A DNA stretch of 64,000 nucleotides from Kuschelorhynchus macadamiae (Eukaryota; Arthropoda; Insecta; Coleoptera; Curculionidae), in the NCBI GenBank assembly GCA_030620095.1, contig JAUTXW010000214.1, positions 1,306,001 to 1,370,000 on the forward strand, in the 5' to 3' direction. Under the pieces are notes generated by a model. It worked only from the letters and a program-made list of their open reading frames with translations, made no database searches and was not told the origin of the DNA. Positions 40,382 through 52,702 of the stretch are shown piece after piece. Position numbers and translations under genes: made by a program. The first letter of the stretch is position 1. Every line of letters begins with the position of its first letter.

Positions 40382-40588
40382 CAGGGTGTCCCATTTTGGG
40401 TACTTTTGCGGGGTATCTACGTTATTTTTATAGATAGAAATTTGAGCTTTTCGCGACATTGTGTTACTTTTTCATAAAACTAAAAATGCCGGTAACAAAA
40501 TTTTCATATCTCTTTTAGTTTTTAAGATACAGGGATAAAATCAAAATGTTGCATTTTCAGGCAACCCTCGTATCTCAATCAGATAATG
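40382..40588. repeat. Mariner-type terminal sequence fragment
   Basis: Begins TACAGGGTGTCCCATTTTGG, a family-type terminal sequence, and contains further ATACAGGG. No matching right end was found; it adjoins the inverted repeats of the next element, so it may be the broken host element of a nested insertion. Confidence 0.45.
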
Positions 40589-42815
40589 TGAAAATGTGAA
40601 AACTGTTTCTTATATAACTTTTTCCGTAGAACTTAATTCCGCCTTTGGAATTAGTATACAGGGTCAGGTCAAAAAGTTATCGAACCCTACTTTATTTTTT
40701 AAAAAGAACACCCTGTATATTTATAGACTATAAAAGAAACACGCAAATAAATGACATAATTTAATAGTAGACTACGGCTATTGTTTATGACAACAAACAA
40801 AAATAAATGTCAAATATTTGTCATCTCATCGGTTTTTGAATCGACTTTTAGTTTATAAAGCAGTTTATAAACGTCCTTTTGGTATTTTTATTTAATTGTT
40901 ATTTATCAACTTTTTCGAATAATGGCAGCGCATGAAAATTATGAAAAATATGATATGCTGGTATGTTTTATACAGAGTAATGAAAATTCTGAAGAAGCCT
41001 CGGAATTATATTTCCAAAGGTAAGTAAGCTATTATGGCTATGAAAATCTGTATTAAACATACAACAAAGAGAACAGGGAAAGAAAAGAGATAGATGTTTT
41101 AGGATATATAGAAGCAACACCTTCGTCCTCATGTAAAAAATTAAGAAGGAAATTGGTGTGCCAAAAATGACTGTCAGAAGATCTTGAAGAAATATAAGTA
41201 TCATCCATACATATTTAATATAGCGCAACATTTGCATCCTGGCGATGCCAAGCACTGTTTTGCTAGTGGTATTTGCAACAAATCTATGCTAACGATTTAT
41301 TTTGCAGACTTGTTATCTAGTAAGACAAATGCTTTTTTGCAAGTGCGAGAATTATTAATCGTCACAATAACAGAAACTGGCATAGTTAAAATCAGCATTT
41401 AATTTTTGAAAGGGCACAACAAGAATGCTTTGGAGTTGGGGTGTTAAGAGAATTTCTTGATAATAACTTTCCTGAAAGATGGTTAGGTACTAACGGACCT
41501 GTTAGATGGCCTTCACAATCTCCAGATCTCTCAATTCTAGATTTTTTTATGGGGCTATATATAACATGAAGTATATAAAACACTTACATCCGTGTTCACT
41601 AAAAAGGTTTAAATTTAGACCAGGTCTAGTTTGACAGTTAAAGGTTTAAGATGACATTTTCAACGCTTGAACAAGTGTTTTTTTTTAAATGTCACAATAA
41701 AAAAATCAGCGTTTAATGTTTGAAAGGGCACAACAAGAACGCCTTGGAGTTGGGGTGTCATGTTTTATTTTGGGCAGATATATAGTTTATAGGATTTTTG
41801 AAGGAGGTTTTACAGCAAGTAGATACCTAAAAATCCTTAAGGAAGTTAATCCAGAACTGCTCGAAAATATTCCATTAGCCCAATATAATGCTGTTTAGCT
41901 ACAGCCAGATGGTGCCCAACTCAGGGCTCTTAAGAGAATTTCTAGATAATAACTTTCCTCAAAGATGGATAGGTACCAACGGACCTATTAGATGGCCTCC
42001 ACGATGTCCAGATCTTCCAATATTAGATTTTTTTATGGGGCTGTATACAAATGAAGTATATTTAGTTTGACAGTTAAAGGTTTAAGATGACATTTTCAAC
42101 GCTTGAACCAGTATTTTTTTTTAAATGTCACAATTACAAAATGACATAAGCAGAACATAATTGGCGAACTAAGAGTTTTATGTTCCATGGCAACTAGACC
42201 TGTACTAACTCTTAAACCTTTTTAGTGAATACAGGGGTATATGACTGCATAACAGAACTTCAAGGGGCAATTCATTTAGCCTTTCGAATTCTGCGAATGA
42301 GAACAATGGTCCTTTTTAATGCTATTCAGAGAATTCCAAAAATGTGCCAATTTTTGTTTTTTCTTTTTTTAGTACTTTTATTTTTTTGTGTTTGTTATAT
42401 TGTTACTTTATGCCATAAAACTGTTGTTACAAACTTACTGTTATTAAAAGACGCTATTAGGTATTTTTACATAAGAAGATACCTATATGCAAGGGATCCA
42501 ATTTTTCGTTAGTAATTTGTAACTTTCAATTTTTTATTATTAATATTCATGGCCTACTGTTAAATTATGCATTTAATTTAAAAAAAATGTCATTTATTTG
42601 CGTGTTTGAGAGAAAAAGTGCATACCATTATATATTTTTGAAAAGACAAAAAAGGACACATTGTATAGTCTATAAATACACAGGGTGTTCCATTAAAAAA
42701 AATAAAGTAGGGTCCTCCGATAACTTTTTGACCTGATCCTGTATACTAATTCCAAACGCGGAAATAAGTTCTACGGGAAAAGTAATATAAGAAACAGTTT
42801 TCACATTTTCGATAA
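40589..42815 (+). mobile_element. Mariner-like element (D-36-D family), rearranged
   Basis: Inverted repeats of ~200 bp: 40589-40795 and 42560-42815, each containing ACAGGGTCAGG/CCTGATCCTGT and GAACACCCTGTAT/ACAGGGTGTTC. The transposase begins near 40922 with NYEKYDMLVCFIQSNENSEE and KYKYHPYIFNIAQHL (41190-41230), then jumps to the C-terminal part, which is present twice. The end is near 42360 (DCITELQGAIHLAFRILRMR). Badly broken. Confidence 0.75.
41390..42140 (+). repeat. Internal tandem duplication of the transposase 3' half
   Basis: Unit 1 (41390-41704) and unit 2 (41705-42140) both start with ATCAGC-TTTAAT-TTTGAAAGGG and end with CAACGCTTGAAC then AAATGTCACAAT. Both encode LREFLDNNFP-RW-GTNGP-RWP. 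Unit 1 has lost about 180 bp of coding sequence found in unit 2; unit 2 lacks about 40 bp found in unit 1. An inverted pair TTCACTAAAAAGGTTTAA (41593) and its complement (near 42211-42228) brackets the second unit. Confidence 0.75.
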
Positions 42816-43135
42816 GCAAGCACTGCTAACTTATATTACGCAACCGGTATACTCTTTTAACGTAGACTATGTTTGTCAAACGGCTATGTTATCACGGAAA
42901 CGTGACATACAAACAATAACACGCTTGTCATTATTTTGACATTTTTGAAATTGAGTTATTCATATTTAAAGAATTAATTTAAGTACATGTTTTATATTTA
43001 TTTTTTTTTTTTAGATTATCGCTGATCGATCAATATTACAACAGTGTATTCCAGATTGATGCTGCCAGCGTACTTGTATGTAGTATGTTTACTATTTATT
43101 GCAAAACTAAGTAGATCAATTCATTTAACCCGGTT
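42816..43135. other. No recognisable feature
   Basis: No gene or repeat seen. Confidence 0.4.
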
Positions 43136-43765
43136 AATTTTTTAACCCATCACTAGGCCTCCATTTTGTTTCGCCATATTGGATTTTTACCAAAATATTA
43201 GCAGGTCATCCCCATATGACCTTTAATTTTTTATCAAAATCAGAATTCAATTTGGTAAGTAGTCTTTAAGCTGTGACGCGAACTGGCAGACAGAGAGACA
43301 GACCGACAGATGGACCGAAGGAATTGATAAAACATAATATTTTGACTCTAGGGACGCTAAAACGTGAAGATATGTAAAACTTGAAAGGATGATTTTGACA
43401 TTTTACCTTGAATTAGTACCGAATTTTACTAGTTGCTTCCTATACCACAATTAGTTATGGCACGCAATTTGAAGTCAATCCATTAAGGAGATTTTTTAAG
43501 TCAAATTTTTAAATAATTTATTAAGCAGACATTTTGTTTCGCCATCTTGGATTCGTACCAAAATATTACCAGTTGATTCTAATATAATACTTGATGTTTG
43601 TGAACTGGCAGACCGACAGACAGACAGACAGACAAACCGACGGAACTGAAAAAACAAGTTTTTCGGCATCTAGGGACCCTGAAACGTAAAGATCTGAAAA
43701 AATCTCGGAGGGTGATTTTTTTACGATTACAATACTTTCCTTTTACGAGGGAAGTAAAAGAACAG
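43136..43765 (-). repeat. ATGGCGG-box repeat family, array 2
   Basis: Minus-orientation units with CAGGTCATCCCCATATGACC, CGCCAT boxes, GACAGACAGACAGAC and GTTTTTCGGCATCTAGGGAC, ending TTTTACGAGGGAAGT at about 43741-43756 just as array 1 does. Confidence 0.8.
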
Positions 43766-44364
43766 ATATTCCCTTTAAACTAAAACAACCATTAAAGGGA
43801 AACTAATAGTATTGTTCCACAAGACGTAATAAAAAACTGATTAGGCCATCAATATTACTATATTGTATATAAAAGAGTTCCTAAAATGAAAGCCACATAT
43901 ATGATTGAGTCAAGATTAACATTGCGAAATCGTCTTTGATACTCAGAATGCACTAATAACTTGGAGATAAGTGCTTATTATTCAACCGATTTCTTATCTA
44001 AAAGTTCAAGTTCATCAAGCTGAATCTGATATTAGGTACTGTGATAAACTTAAGCTATAGTAGAAAATGTATGAGCTTTATGAACTTAAGCCCAGTTTCA
44101 CAAGAGTTAGCTTACTAGTAGTTAAGACATTAAGCTACAGCATCAAAATATTGATTCGTAAACCCCGAAACCTACAGTTAACCAACCTTTAGTTAGCATA
44201 CGTTAAATATAGGTTCTCGTTTTTTTTAATTAACCTACCAAATTGTACAGAGAACTAATTTTATTGTGTGATAATTTAAAAAGTATTGAATAAAATAACG
44301 CTCTAGCGTGTTTCGATCTATTTAGCAATTTATTTTGAGAATATGGTGTTAATTCAAGTGATGT
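43766..44364. other. No recognisable feature
   Basis: AT-rich, no gene seen. Confidence 0.4.
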
Positions 44365-45610
44365 GGTATTCGGCCCCCTATAAAAGGGACCGATACCGTG
44401 TGGTACACACTAGTTTATGATAAATGATCATTTGCGTTGCTATTTTTAAGAAGTTAAAGTTTAGTATTTTCTGTTAAAGTTATATTTTGATGTGCATTTC
44501 TTGTGAGAAGCCTGTTGGCTGTGTTCATTTGTGATTGTTTTCCCAGTGGGGAATAAACGTGTTGTTTGTTTTTTACAAAGAGTGATTCGTTTCTTTAATT
44601 CCTTTGTGTGTACCACGTCCGTGACCGGAATACCACCCCCATCGGAGCCAGTGGCAGATAAACAATATGTCAAACCGCGGCGACGAAGGGCAAAATACGT
44701 CCGGGGAACAGGGAACCTGCAGCAGGGCACTGCGGCGAGCGCGAAGGCGTCGAATCACGTGGCAATATCAGCATGTTCGACACCTTCAGAGCCGGCTAGC
44801 TGCCGCCCAGGTCGCGCCCCTTACATAGGGTCAATATTTTACTTGTCCTGCGAGGGTTTTGCGTCAAGGACTCACGGCGAGTGAAAGTGCGACTAAACAT
44901 AACCAAAACATCCCGATTAGTGACAAAAGCAACCCGATCAGTGACAGTACAAATTGCCTGAATATGACCACAGACGCGACAGACTCGGAGGGCTGTCCAC
45001 GGCTCCCCTTTGCAGTGCCATCCTGTTTTGGGATGGTAATGGAAAGAGGAAAACTTGCCAGACATTTTGACACTCCACAGGGTACCATGAAACAACTCTC
45101 CAGCAATCACATTTCAAGGGGACCTCACACTTTGTCCACCCCACTTTTTGGGATGGACAAGGTGCAGGGGCCGCTTGTCGTGACTCCTTCTTCGCGTTAA
45201 AAGAAAGAGCCCTGACGGCACAGGTTCCTGTGGACCAGGGTGGCTCCCGGAACCTGGAGACTTCCCAGAAACGAGACAGGACCACTTCAGGTCCCTCTGG
45301 GATAAGAAACTAATCCCAGAAAGATGTGCAGACGTCCACAGGGGGATTTCCTTTCCCACAGAAACGGGACACCTTCTGGACACAGGACGATATGGCCGCC
45401 CAGTGTCCCATTTGTGCAGTGTGTGACTTGGGAAGTGTCTGCACCCTTGAGGGCCCTCGGAGACCATATTTAGAGCAGACGCGACGTTTCTTTTTGAAAA
45501 CAGGATACCTCCCCCCTCAGTCGGCCTCCACGTTACGTAAAAACGACCCTGAGATAGAGGACGAGAATATCCCGGCTGGCTCGGGGTTGAGGCCGCAACC
45601 CTGAGTTAAC
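44365..45610 (+). other. GC-rich island with LTR-like promoter and polyadenylation signals
   Basis: Base composition changes sharply at about 44600-45600 to near half G+C, against about one third around it. Upstream, CCCTATAAAAGGG at about 44380-44392 is a strong TATA box and AATAAA lies at about 44562; the spacing (about 180 bp) suits the U3-R-U5 order of an LTR. An ATG at about 44669 opens a frame rich in Arg, Gly and Gln. Long open frames on both strands mainly reflect composition. It may be the 5' part of an LTR element, but no PBS, protease or RT is seen and no second LTR was found. Confidence 0.3.
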
Positions 45611-46474
45611 ACATGGGACTTTGGAAATTCTACTAGGAGATATTGCAGATGCACACCTTCAATAAAACTGTATGCAAAGCTCAGCTTTCAAGGGTGGTTT
45701 GTTGTGTATTTTTGTCTATTTACCGAAAAATTATACATGCTTCTGTAGCTATGTCTCCGGTCAACACAATGAAACACTCATGCGTGAAAAGTAACACATT
45801 CAAACCTAGGTATACAGTATACTATTCAATTTATCAATAATAAATTCTTCTTTTTTTTCGAATATATAAAAAATTAAAAGACGAAATCAATTAAACCTTT
45901 ATCTTGAAACTTCTAAGTCCGTTATAAATAACAATGTTGCTTATATTTACCTTTTTCATGACCTTTTTGCCAATGATAAATAAACCTAGTAGCTTCATAT
46001 TATATCTTCTTCTGAAACGTCTCTCCAAACTTCGTTAATTGTTTCTCTCTATCTCTTAACAGACAAAATGGTTAAGTGGGAGATGGGCCATGTACCCATC
46101 TGTTATAATTAAAAAGTTTCCGAAGTCGAAGATCGAATATTGGTATTAATTGGGATTTCACGATATTTTTGTGAACTGTCTAAATTAGTGCCGTATTGAA
46201 CAGATAATCTAGAAATTATTTTACTGTTGACCTTTATTGTGTAATTTATAGAGATGGATAAAATTAGATAAAGAAATATGACTAAAATTAGATAGTAGCG
46301 CCAAAAAACCCTAAAAAAGTTTCTGTTGAATTATTGGAGACTATAAAAAGAAAATTAATGGCAAGTCAATTTCTTTGACCCTTGTAAATGAGTTTTGTGC
46401 AGAAAGACTGAAAAGCATAAGAAAATTCGCGCTTTTCTAAACTCTAATATTAATGATTATTATTATATATATAC
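45611..46474. other. No recognisable feature
   Basis: AT-rich, no gene or repeat seen. Confidence 0.4.
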
Positions 46475-48445
46475 AGTGTGGGCCATTTTGGTGATGCATG
46501 TATTGGGATCTCAGAAACTATAACAGATACAAAAATGATTAAATGTTAAATTAAAGTTTTACAGAATGAATTTTATGGGTAATTTAAAACGTTTTAAGTT
46601 TTTTGGTTTTCGAGATATTTTGAAAAAACTAAAAAGTGGCATTTTCTGTAAAGCTCTGTAACTTCTTTATTTGTATTTCGTTTCAAAATTTATGAACTTT
46701 TTTTAGTAGCCATTTCTCGTGTAGAAAACGGTTATTGCAGTAGATTTTAATTATGACGTTTCGGTTATCCTTCACCATCACCAACTTTATTTTTTCTTAT
46801 GGACGCCATATTGAATTTTTGTCTCTTTAAAATAACCAAGAAAAATCCTATTTATTGATATATAACAAATTTACATTTCCTAAAGAAAAACCATCAAAAT
46901 GTTCAAACATCGACTTTATTCAAGCAGGCAATATTATTTTTTTGTTTTGGACTGTTTGATTTTTTGACGTTTGAAAGTTTGTTAGTTATTTTCTTTATAT
47001 ATTGTTTATTTTAAATTCGTTATATCAACGAAGAGAAATGTGATATACTGGAGTGTTATTTTAAAAACAATAGAAATGTGGTTATAGTTGTGTAACGTGT
47101 GGAAGTTTCGAACAGTCAAGGCCTAAAAAAATCAAGTTATAAATTACTTTACCGAAAACCAAACTTCATCGACAAGAATAAGCAGTACAGAGCTAGACAT
47201 TCCTAGGACAACACTTAGAGGGATTTTAAAGAAAAATAAGTACCACCCATACAAGTCGACCATTTTTCAAGGGCTCATTGAAGGAGATTCTCTAAGGGAA
47301 CTTACCTTACGTACCTGGTACATTAACAAATGCCAGGAAAATGTAAATTTTAGCAGTGCCATTATATGGACTGACGAAACATATTTTAGTAACTGTGGAA
47401 TCTTTAACAAACACAATCGTCACCATTGGGCAATAGAGAATCCTAGATTTTTGGCACAATGTGGGTTGCAAACTCATTTTGGCATGAACGTTTGTTGTGG
47501 CATTTATGGTAAAATAGTTTTTCATATTAACTGGTTTAACTACTTAATACTAATCTTGTATTTTCAGGTAATCGACTCATAGGTCCATTTTTGTACCAGC
47601 ATACTTGATAGATGCAGCACAATACGAATTTCATAATGTTTCAGCAGGATGGCTGCCCAGCCCACAATTCCAGGGCTGTTAGATATTTATTAAGAAGAAC
47701 TTTTGGGGACAAATTTATTTCCAATGATGGTGCTATATCATGGCCTGCTAGGTCGCCAGATATTACACTTTTGGATTTCTTTTTGTGGGGGCACGTTAAA
47801 AATAAAGTTTTTAAATTTAAACCTTCCGAGACACTGGCCGTACTCGAAGAGAAAGCTTAGGAAGCTAATATTAACAGAAACACACTTAGACGAGCGACAA
47901 ACAGTGTTTTAAAAAAAATGTCCTGCTTGCGTTGCTAAAAATGGACAGCATTTTGTTTAATATACCGAATATTGTATTCTTTTGTGTACATGTGTATGTT
48001 TCTAGTTAAAGCCTATTATTATTTTTTCGTATTTCTTGTGATTACTACATTAAATATTTATTAGACATCACAAAAAAATATTGTTACCGTGCCGATCCAA
48101 AGCCTACTAAAATAAAATCGATTTTTGAATATTTTGATGGTTTTTCTTTAGGAAATGTAAACTTGTTATACAGAGACAAAGTGATGGTGAAGGATAACCG
48201 AAACGTCTTAATTAAGTGTTCATAGATTTTGAAAGAAAATATAAATAAAGAAGTTACAGGGCTTTACAGAAAATGCCACTTTTTAGTTTTTTTCAAAATA
48301 TCTCGAAAACCAAAAAAGTTAAAAGCACGCCGCCGCTGACGTTTTCAAATTACCAATAAAATTCTGTAAAACTTTGCTCATTTAATCATTTTTGTATCTC
48401 TTATAGTTTCCTTGATCCCAATACACGCATCACCAAAATGGCCCA

Positions 48446-48449
<4 letters not shown>
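46475..48449 (+). mobile_element. Mariner-like element with ~190-bp inverted ends (D-36-D family)
   Basis: Left end ACAGTGTGGGCCATTTTGGT, right end its near complement at about 48430-48449, both next to TA. The inner terminal repeat (AAAAAGTGGCATTTTCTGTA) recurs inverted at 48265-48285. Nearly full length at 1975 bp; the transposase is damaged by a few breaks. Confidence 0.85.
46990..47932 (+). pseudogene. Mariner-like transposase with probable 59-nt intron
   Basis: Pieces in order: EKCDILECYFKNN (start), KYHPYKSTIFQGL, IIWTDETYFSNCG (first Asp), HFGMNVCCGIYG, then an inferred intron at 47509-47567 (GTAAAA...TTTTCAG), NRLIGPFLY, FQQDGCPAHNS (second Asp) and WPARSPDITLLDFFLWGHV (third Asp, 36 residues between). 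Two or three stops or shifts remain (near 47110-47150, 47609 and 47859). It would cut at TA targets. Confidence 0.8.

Positions 48450-48501
<52 letters not shown>
48450..48501. repeat. (TA)n array
   Basis: About 52 bp of TA directly at the right end of the mariner-like element. Confidence 0.95.
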
Positions 48502-48504
<3 letters not shown>

Positions 48505-49769
48505 TTTTGGATTGGGTTTGAGAATTTTAGTGTGTAACAGCGTTACATAACACCCTAATTGTCTCCAAATATTGCCAATGAACAACAAAAAACCAAATTT
48601 TGATATCTAACAAACTAAATTAATAATCAATAATGTAATTGCAAATTGGCGCCATCTATATCTTAGTATAAACAGGTGCGAAATAGAAAGTTTTTGTCTT
48701 GTTTTTTGGATTTTATTTATTATTCACCAGTTTTTCTTATAGCAATGGCGACGTACTAGCACTGATAGCTACTTCTCTGCATAAGTTTGTGTACTTTTAA
48801 ACGATGTTATCTAAAACTTAATATATCACATCATGTGCTTTAGTGTTTATTTGTGTCATTCCATACATCAAGCAATTTAAGTTCTACATTAGCGCATCTA
48901 TGTTGTGTAATGGACTTGTTTAATTTTAACGCACTTTGGTTAGATTTATACTAAAATTTATAAGCAAATTTCTTAACTTATGAATTTATTTGTTCTTAAT
49001 TCAGAAAGCTCCTGAAGAAGCATTCTCGAACGCTAGAACATACAATAAAGAGTTTCTTACACTAAGCCTCTTCTTTTATTTGACTGCATTCTCACAAAAT
49101 CCAGAACCAAAAAGGCTAAATTGTTTTTTAACTTTTTCTTCTTTTTTTTTTCAGGTTAAAGTACTTCTTCACTACTTTCAACTATTCAATCACGACTCAC
49201 CTTCTGCTATATAAATAGGAGATTCAAATTTTGTGTATTTTTTTGTTACATTTGTTGTACAAATTTATTATAAACCAAACCCTGTTAAAACGTTTTGCTC
49301 TCGAGAAGTTAAAACAGAATAGTTTCGGGAATTTTTTCTTAAGCTACCAGTTGAGTTTTACTGCTATATATCTCAACAAAAATATGCATATATAGTCGAA
49401 TGCGGCCTTATCGTGCGGGTCCAAAGGTCACCAACATTATGAATCAAATCAGAAAACACAGTGAATACTAAAATGTTGTGTGATTCTTTTATCGAGCTAT
49501 TAAATCTCGATAGGCTTATTACAAATATACAGGGATAAAGAAAATAGTTTTTTTTATTATATTACTCAATATTATTAAGATTAATAATATATAAAATAAG
49601 ATTAAGCCACTTAATATTATTTTATATATTAAATGCCGAGGGACTAAAAAAGAAAATTCGCTAAATATGTATTTGGTTAAAATTTTTTGGTTGGCAAAAA
49701 CAAAAATACACAAAATGGCAAGTGCCTTAATAAAGTTGGAAGGCGGTTCGAATCAGTGGAACAATCAGG
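48502..49769. other. No gene; one hammerhead-like motif
   Basis: Near 49008-49040 the plus strand reads CTCCTGAAGAAGCATTCTCG followed by AACGCTAGAACA, a degraded CUGANGA...GAAAC-like string. Otherwise featureless. Confidence 0.35.
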
Positions 49770-51520
49770 ATAAAGTGCGGAATACGAAAAAAAACCGGGC
49801 GGTCCTTAAAATAAAGGTTCATAGTCTTAAGCAAGCGGAAAATTAAAATTTGTGTACGCAAATAAATTTTATGTTATTTTATTTGTTGTAATAGTTTACC
49901 GCTTCGCCTATAAAGTGCACTAGCTAAGCGAAAAATTAATCAAGGATTTAGTAAATTTCGCACTGGTCCACATGTAATTGGGATGTGCCTAGAGTCTCCG
50001 TGCACTTGCCGCTAGAAGGTTCTATTCTAGAAGGCTATTTTCAGTGGCGCCTATATATTTCGAGCATTTGCTTTCATTTCTATATAAAGGCGATGCGTTG
50101 AATTTGAATTATTATATCGAAGTAACGATGGCGAGCAAAAGAGGAAAAACAATTCGAAGCGGTGCACGTGAAGTTATTGCGAGCGTTATAGAGGCCTGTA
50201 CTAGAGAAGCTAAAAATAATAGTTGGACTATTCCAATTCAAAATCGAACAGATCGCGTTACATTTTACACTGGTGTTTCGGAAAGTAGTGTAAGAAAAAT
50301 TCAAAGAGAACATAATGATCGCTCATGTTTTATTTCACCTTTAAAATCTCCTGGTAAAAAAAGACCCCGATTATCATTTAAAGATAAAATTGACGATGGT
50401 GATTTTCAAGTAATTCGACGAACAATTGAGGATTTTTATATAAACTTGAAGAAGGTTCCGACCTGCAAACCACTACTTCGTGCTGTAAAGAACAAAATAG
50501 ATTTTCCGTACGGGTATAAAGCCTTAAATCGGCTTTTACGATCAAATGGTTTTGTTTGGCGCAAGTGCCAAAATAAACGAAAATTGCTCATTGGGAGACC
50601 AAATATTTCTCACTGGCGGGTGATATATTTATCAACTGTAAGGCAATATAGGTAAGAAGGACGCAATATTGTGTATCTAGACGAAACCTGTGTAGATAAT
50701 GATACGACAGTGAACAAATGATGGCAAAGTGAACGTGTTACAGGTGTTGTTCAGGAAATCCGCTCTAGTAGTCGCTTTATTATAGTTCATGCTGGTTCAT
50801 GGATTTGTTCCAGGTGCTGCTTTAGTTTTTCGCTCGGGACTAACAACTGGAGACTATCATGGACAGATGAATAGAGATAATTTTGAAAAGTGGTTGCTCG
50901 AGAAGCTTCTACCTAACATTTCTCCCAAATCAGTCGTGGTAATGGATAATGCTTCTTATCGTTCTCACGTAGAAGATAAAGAGCCAACTAAATACTCTAC
51001 AAAAGCTCATTTGATATCGTGGCTTAAATCGAACAATCTTGTATGTGATCCAACATGGAGAAAATATCAATTATATGAAGTAATATCAGCCAACAAGCCT
51101 AGAGAAAAAAAGTATAAAATTGACGGTCTTTTACGTAACCTCAGTCATACACCTTTAAGGCTGCCTCCATACATGTGCGAACTCAACCCTATTGAATTTG
51201 CATGGTCAGGAGTAAAAAAATATATTCGAGAGCGCAACGCCGGTGAACTTTCAATTAAAGATTTAAATAAAATAACATTAGAAGCGATTGACTCAATATT
51301 GGCTGAAAATTGGAAATCGTATGTTAAAAATGTTCGTTTTATTGAAGATAAATACTGGGAAGTAGATGGCAAAATTGAAACGGTTATTGATAATTTAGTT
51401 ATCACACTGGGATCTTCAAGTAGTGACGACTAAACCTCATCATTTTCAAAGGATGACAACGATTTAGAAGGAATCGAACCATTAGAATCACAGCCGCCAA
51501 CCTCGAAAATGGCTTAGTTT
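49770..51520 (+). mobile_element. Tc1/mariner relative with D-82-E transposase (Sailor-like), right end not found
   Basis: Left terminal sequence ATAAAGTGCGGAATACGAAA then ACCGGGCGG at 49770-49805 matches the two ends of the MITE at 52499-52702. The gene inside is nearly whole. I could not find the right terminal repeat close after the gene, so the right edge is uncertain; it may have been cut by the foldback MITE that follows. Confidence 0.7.
50128..51433 (+). pseudogene. Sailor-like (D-82-E) transposase, two stops and one frameshift
   Basis: Starts MASKRGKTIRSG at 50128. The N-terminal helix-turn-helix region includes VTFYTGVSESSVRKIQ. Catalytic residues: D in VYLDETCVDN (50680-50682), D in VVMDNASYRS (50945-50947), E in LNPIEFAW (51194-51196); 82 residues separate the last two by count, matching the spacing I recall for DD82E/Sailor. 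In-frame stops at about 50653 and 50719 and a frameshift near 50790 inactivate it. After the TAA at 51433 the frame continues with an acidic tail, so the stop itself may be a mutation. Decay is light. Confidence 0.88.
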
Positions 51521-51663
51521 TTTTTCATATATTTTGTAAAATTGTTCATAAAGTAGCTGTCAATAAACTGCTTCAAAATAATTAATTTTCTGTTCAATAC
51601 CGGGTGTCAAAAAATATCTAATATTGCAATTAATATCTGAAAAACTACAGAACTCATATTTTT

Positions 51664-52181
51664 ACAGGGGGCGTCATTGTGAACTACTGTACAGGGCGTT
51701 TCCTAATTGCGTGCTAATGTTAACGGCGGGTGATTCTTGGACCTTTTTAAGAAAAAAGTTTAATATGAACCTAAAAGTCTTAACTTTGGAGACACAGGGT
51801 TTTAAAAAACATTTTTTTTTAAAACCTAATTCTGATGCTATTATAGATAAATAACTGTGTGAAATTTGATACAGGTCTTTTATGCATAAAAGGGCATTTT
51901 TTATTAACAATCAATTTTTGAAATTTCTACCAGTGGCGTGCGTATGTAATTAACCGGGGTGAATCCGTATGCTCCTTAAATCATAGAAGACGTGTATTAA
52001 ATTTCATGCAGTTATCTACAATAGCATCAGAATTGGGATGAAAAAAAATGTTTTCTTTTTAAACTTTACCATCCCGTATCTCAAAAGTTAAGACTTTTAG
52101 GACTTAAAAACACCCCCTTTAACATCAGCACGCAATTAGGAATCGCCCTGTATAGTACCTCACAATGACGGCCCCTGTATA
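51664..52181. mobile_element. Foldback MITE, mariner-type ends
   Basis: Outer inverted pair ACAGGGGGCGTCATTGTGA (51665) and its complement (about 52160-52178); inner pair ACAGGGCGTTTCCTAATTGC (about 51692) and its complement (about 52131-52150), extending through GTGCTAATGTTAAC. Further in, CTTAACTTTTGAG-type sequence also pairs. No coding capacity. The ends resemble the ACAGGG family of mariner-like elements here. Confidence 0.8.
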
Positions 52182-52498
52182 AAGTAATATGACAAATGGA
52201 GACAGACGGCCACTTTTGGCATACCCGAGTAGCCCAAAGTCGAAGTGCATAAATTAAAATTTTGATAAATCCCGTTCACTGGATCTGATGCTGGCTGCCC
52301 TTGTAAAATCTGGACTTGTAAATCGTGTATCACTATACTGGGTGGTCCAATAATAGTGGACGTAGGCAGTTGCTCGGGATCCGTTAATGACAGAACTCAA
52401 GAAAAAATATGTTTATTGGTAAATCGATCAAGAAAAATCAAAATTAAATCATTTTAAAATTTGAAAGTTCGCCGTTTTTGCAACACAAAAGAGATATA

Positions 52499-52702
52499 GA
52501 AGTGCGGTACACGAAAGAAAACAGACAAATATAGATAAAGGTTCATTAAGCATAGTTACATTTTTTAATTATCTGAAGTGCGTATAAAAGGAGTGCCATA
52601 TTATTTAAAGAACGACGGGAAACCACTGGTTTAAAGAGATGTCTTGACCGACCTTCCTAAACCGATTGACTCCGCCCGGTTTCTTTCGTGTCCGGCACTT
52701 TA
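52499..52702. mobile_element. ~200-bp MITE of the Sailor-like element
   Basis: Left AAGTGCGGTACACGAAAGAA and right complement of ATAAAGTGCCGGACACGAAA; the subterminal ATAAAGGTTCATTAAGCATA matches the interior of the 49770 end. A non-autonomous deletion derivative of that family. Confidence 0.75.

Noticed and set aside
44461..45467. Many long overlapping frames on both strands in the GC-rich island
   Set aside because: Open frames on both strands at once are expected from high GC and few stops; no domain recognised.
45643..45840. 65-codon frame downstream of the GC island
   Set aside because: No recognisable feature and in an AT-rich, stop-dense setting.
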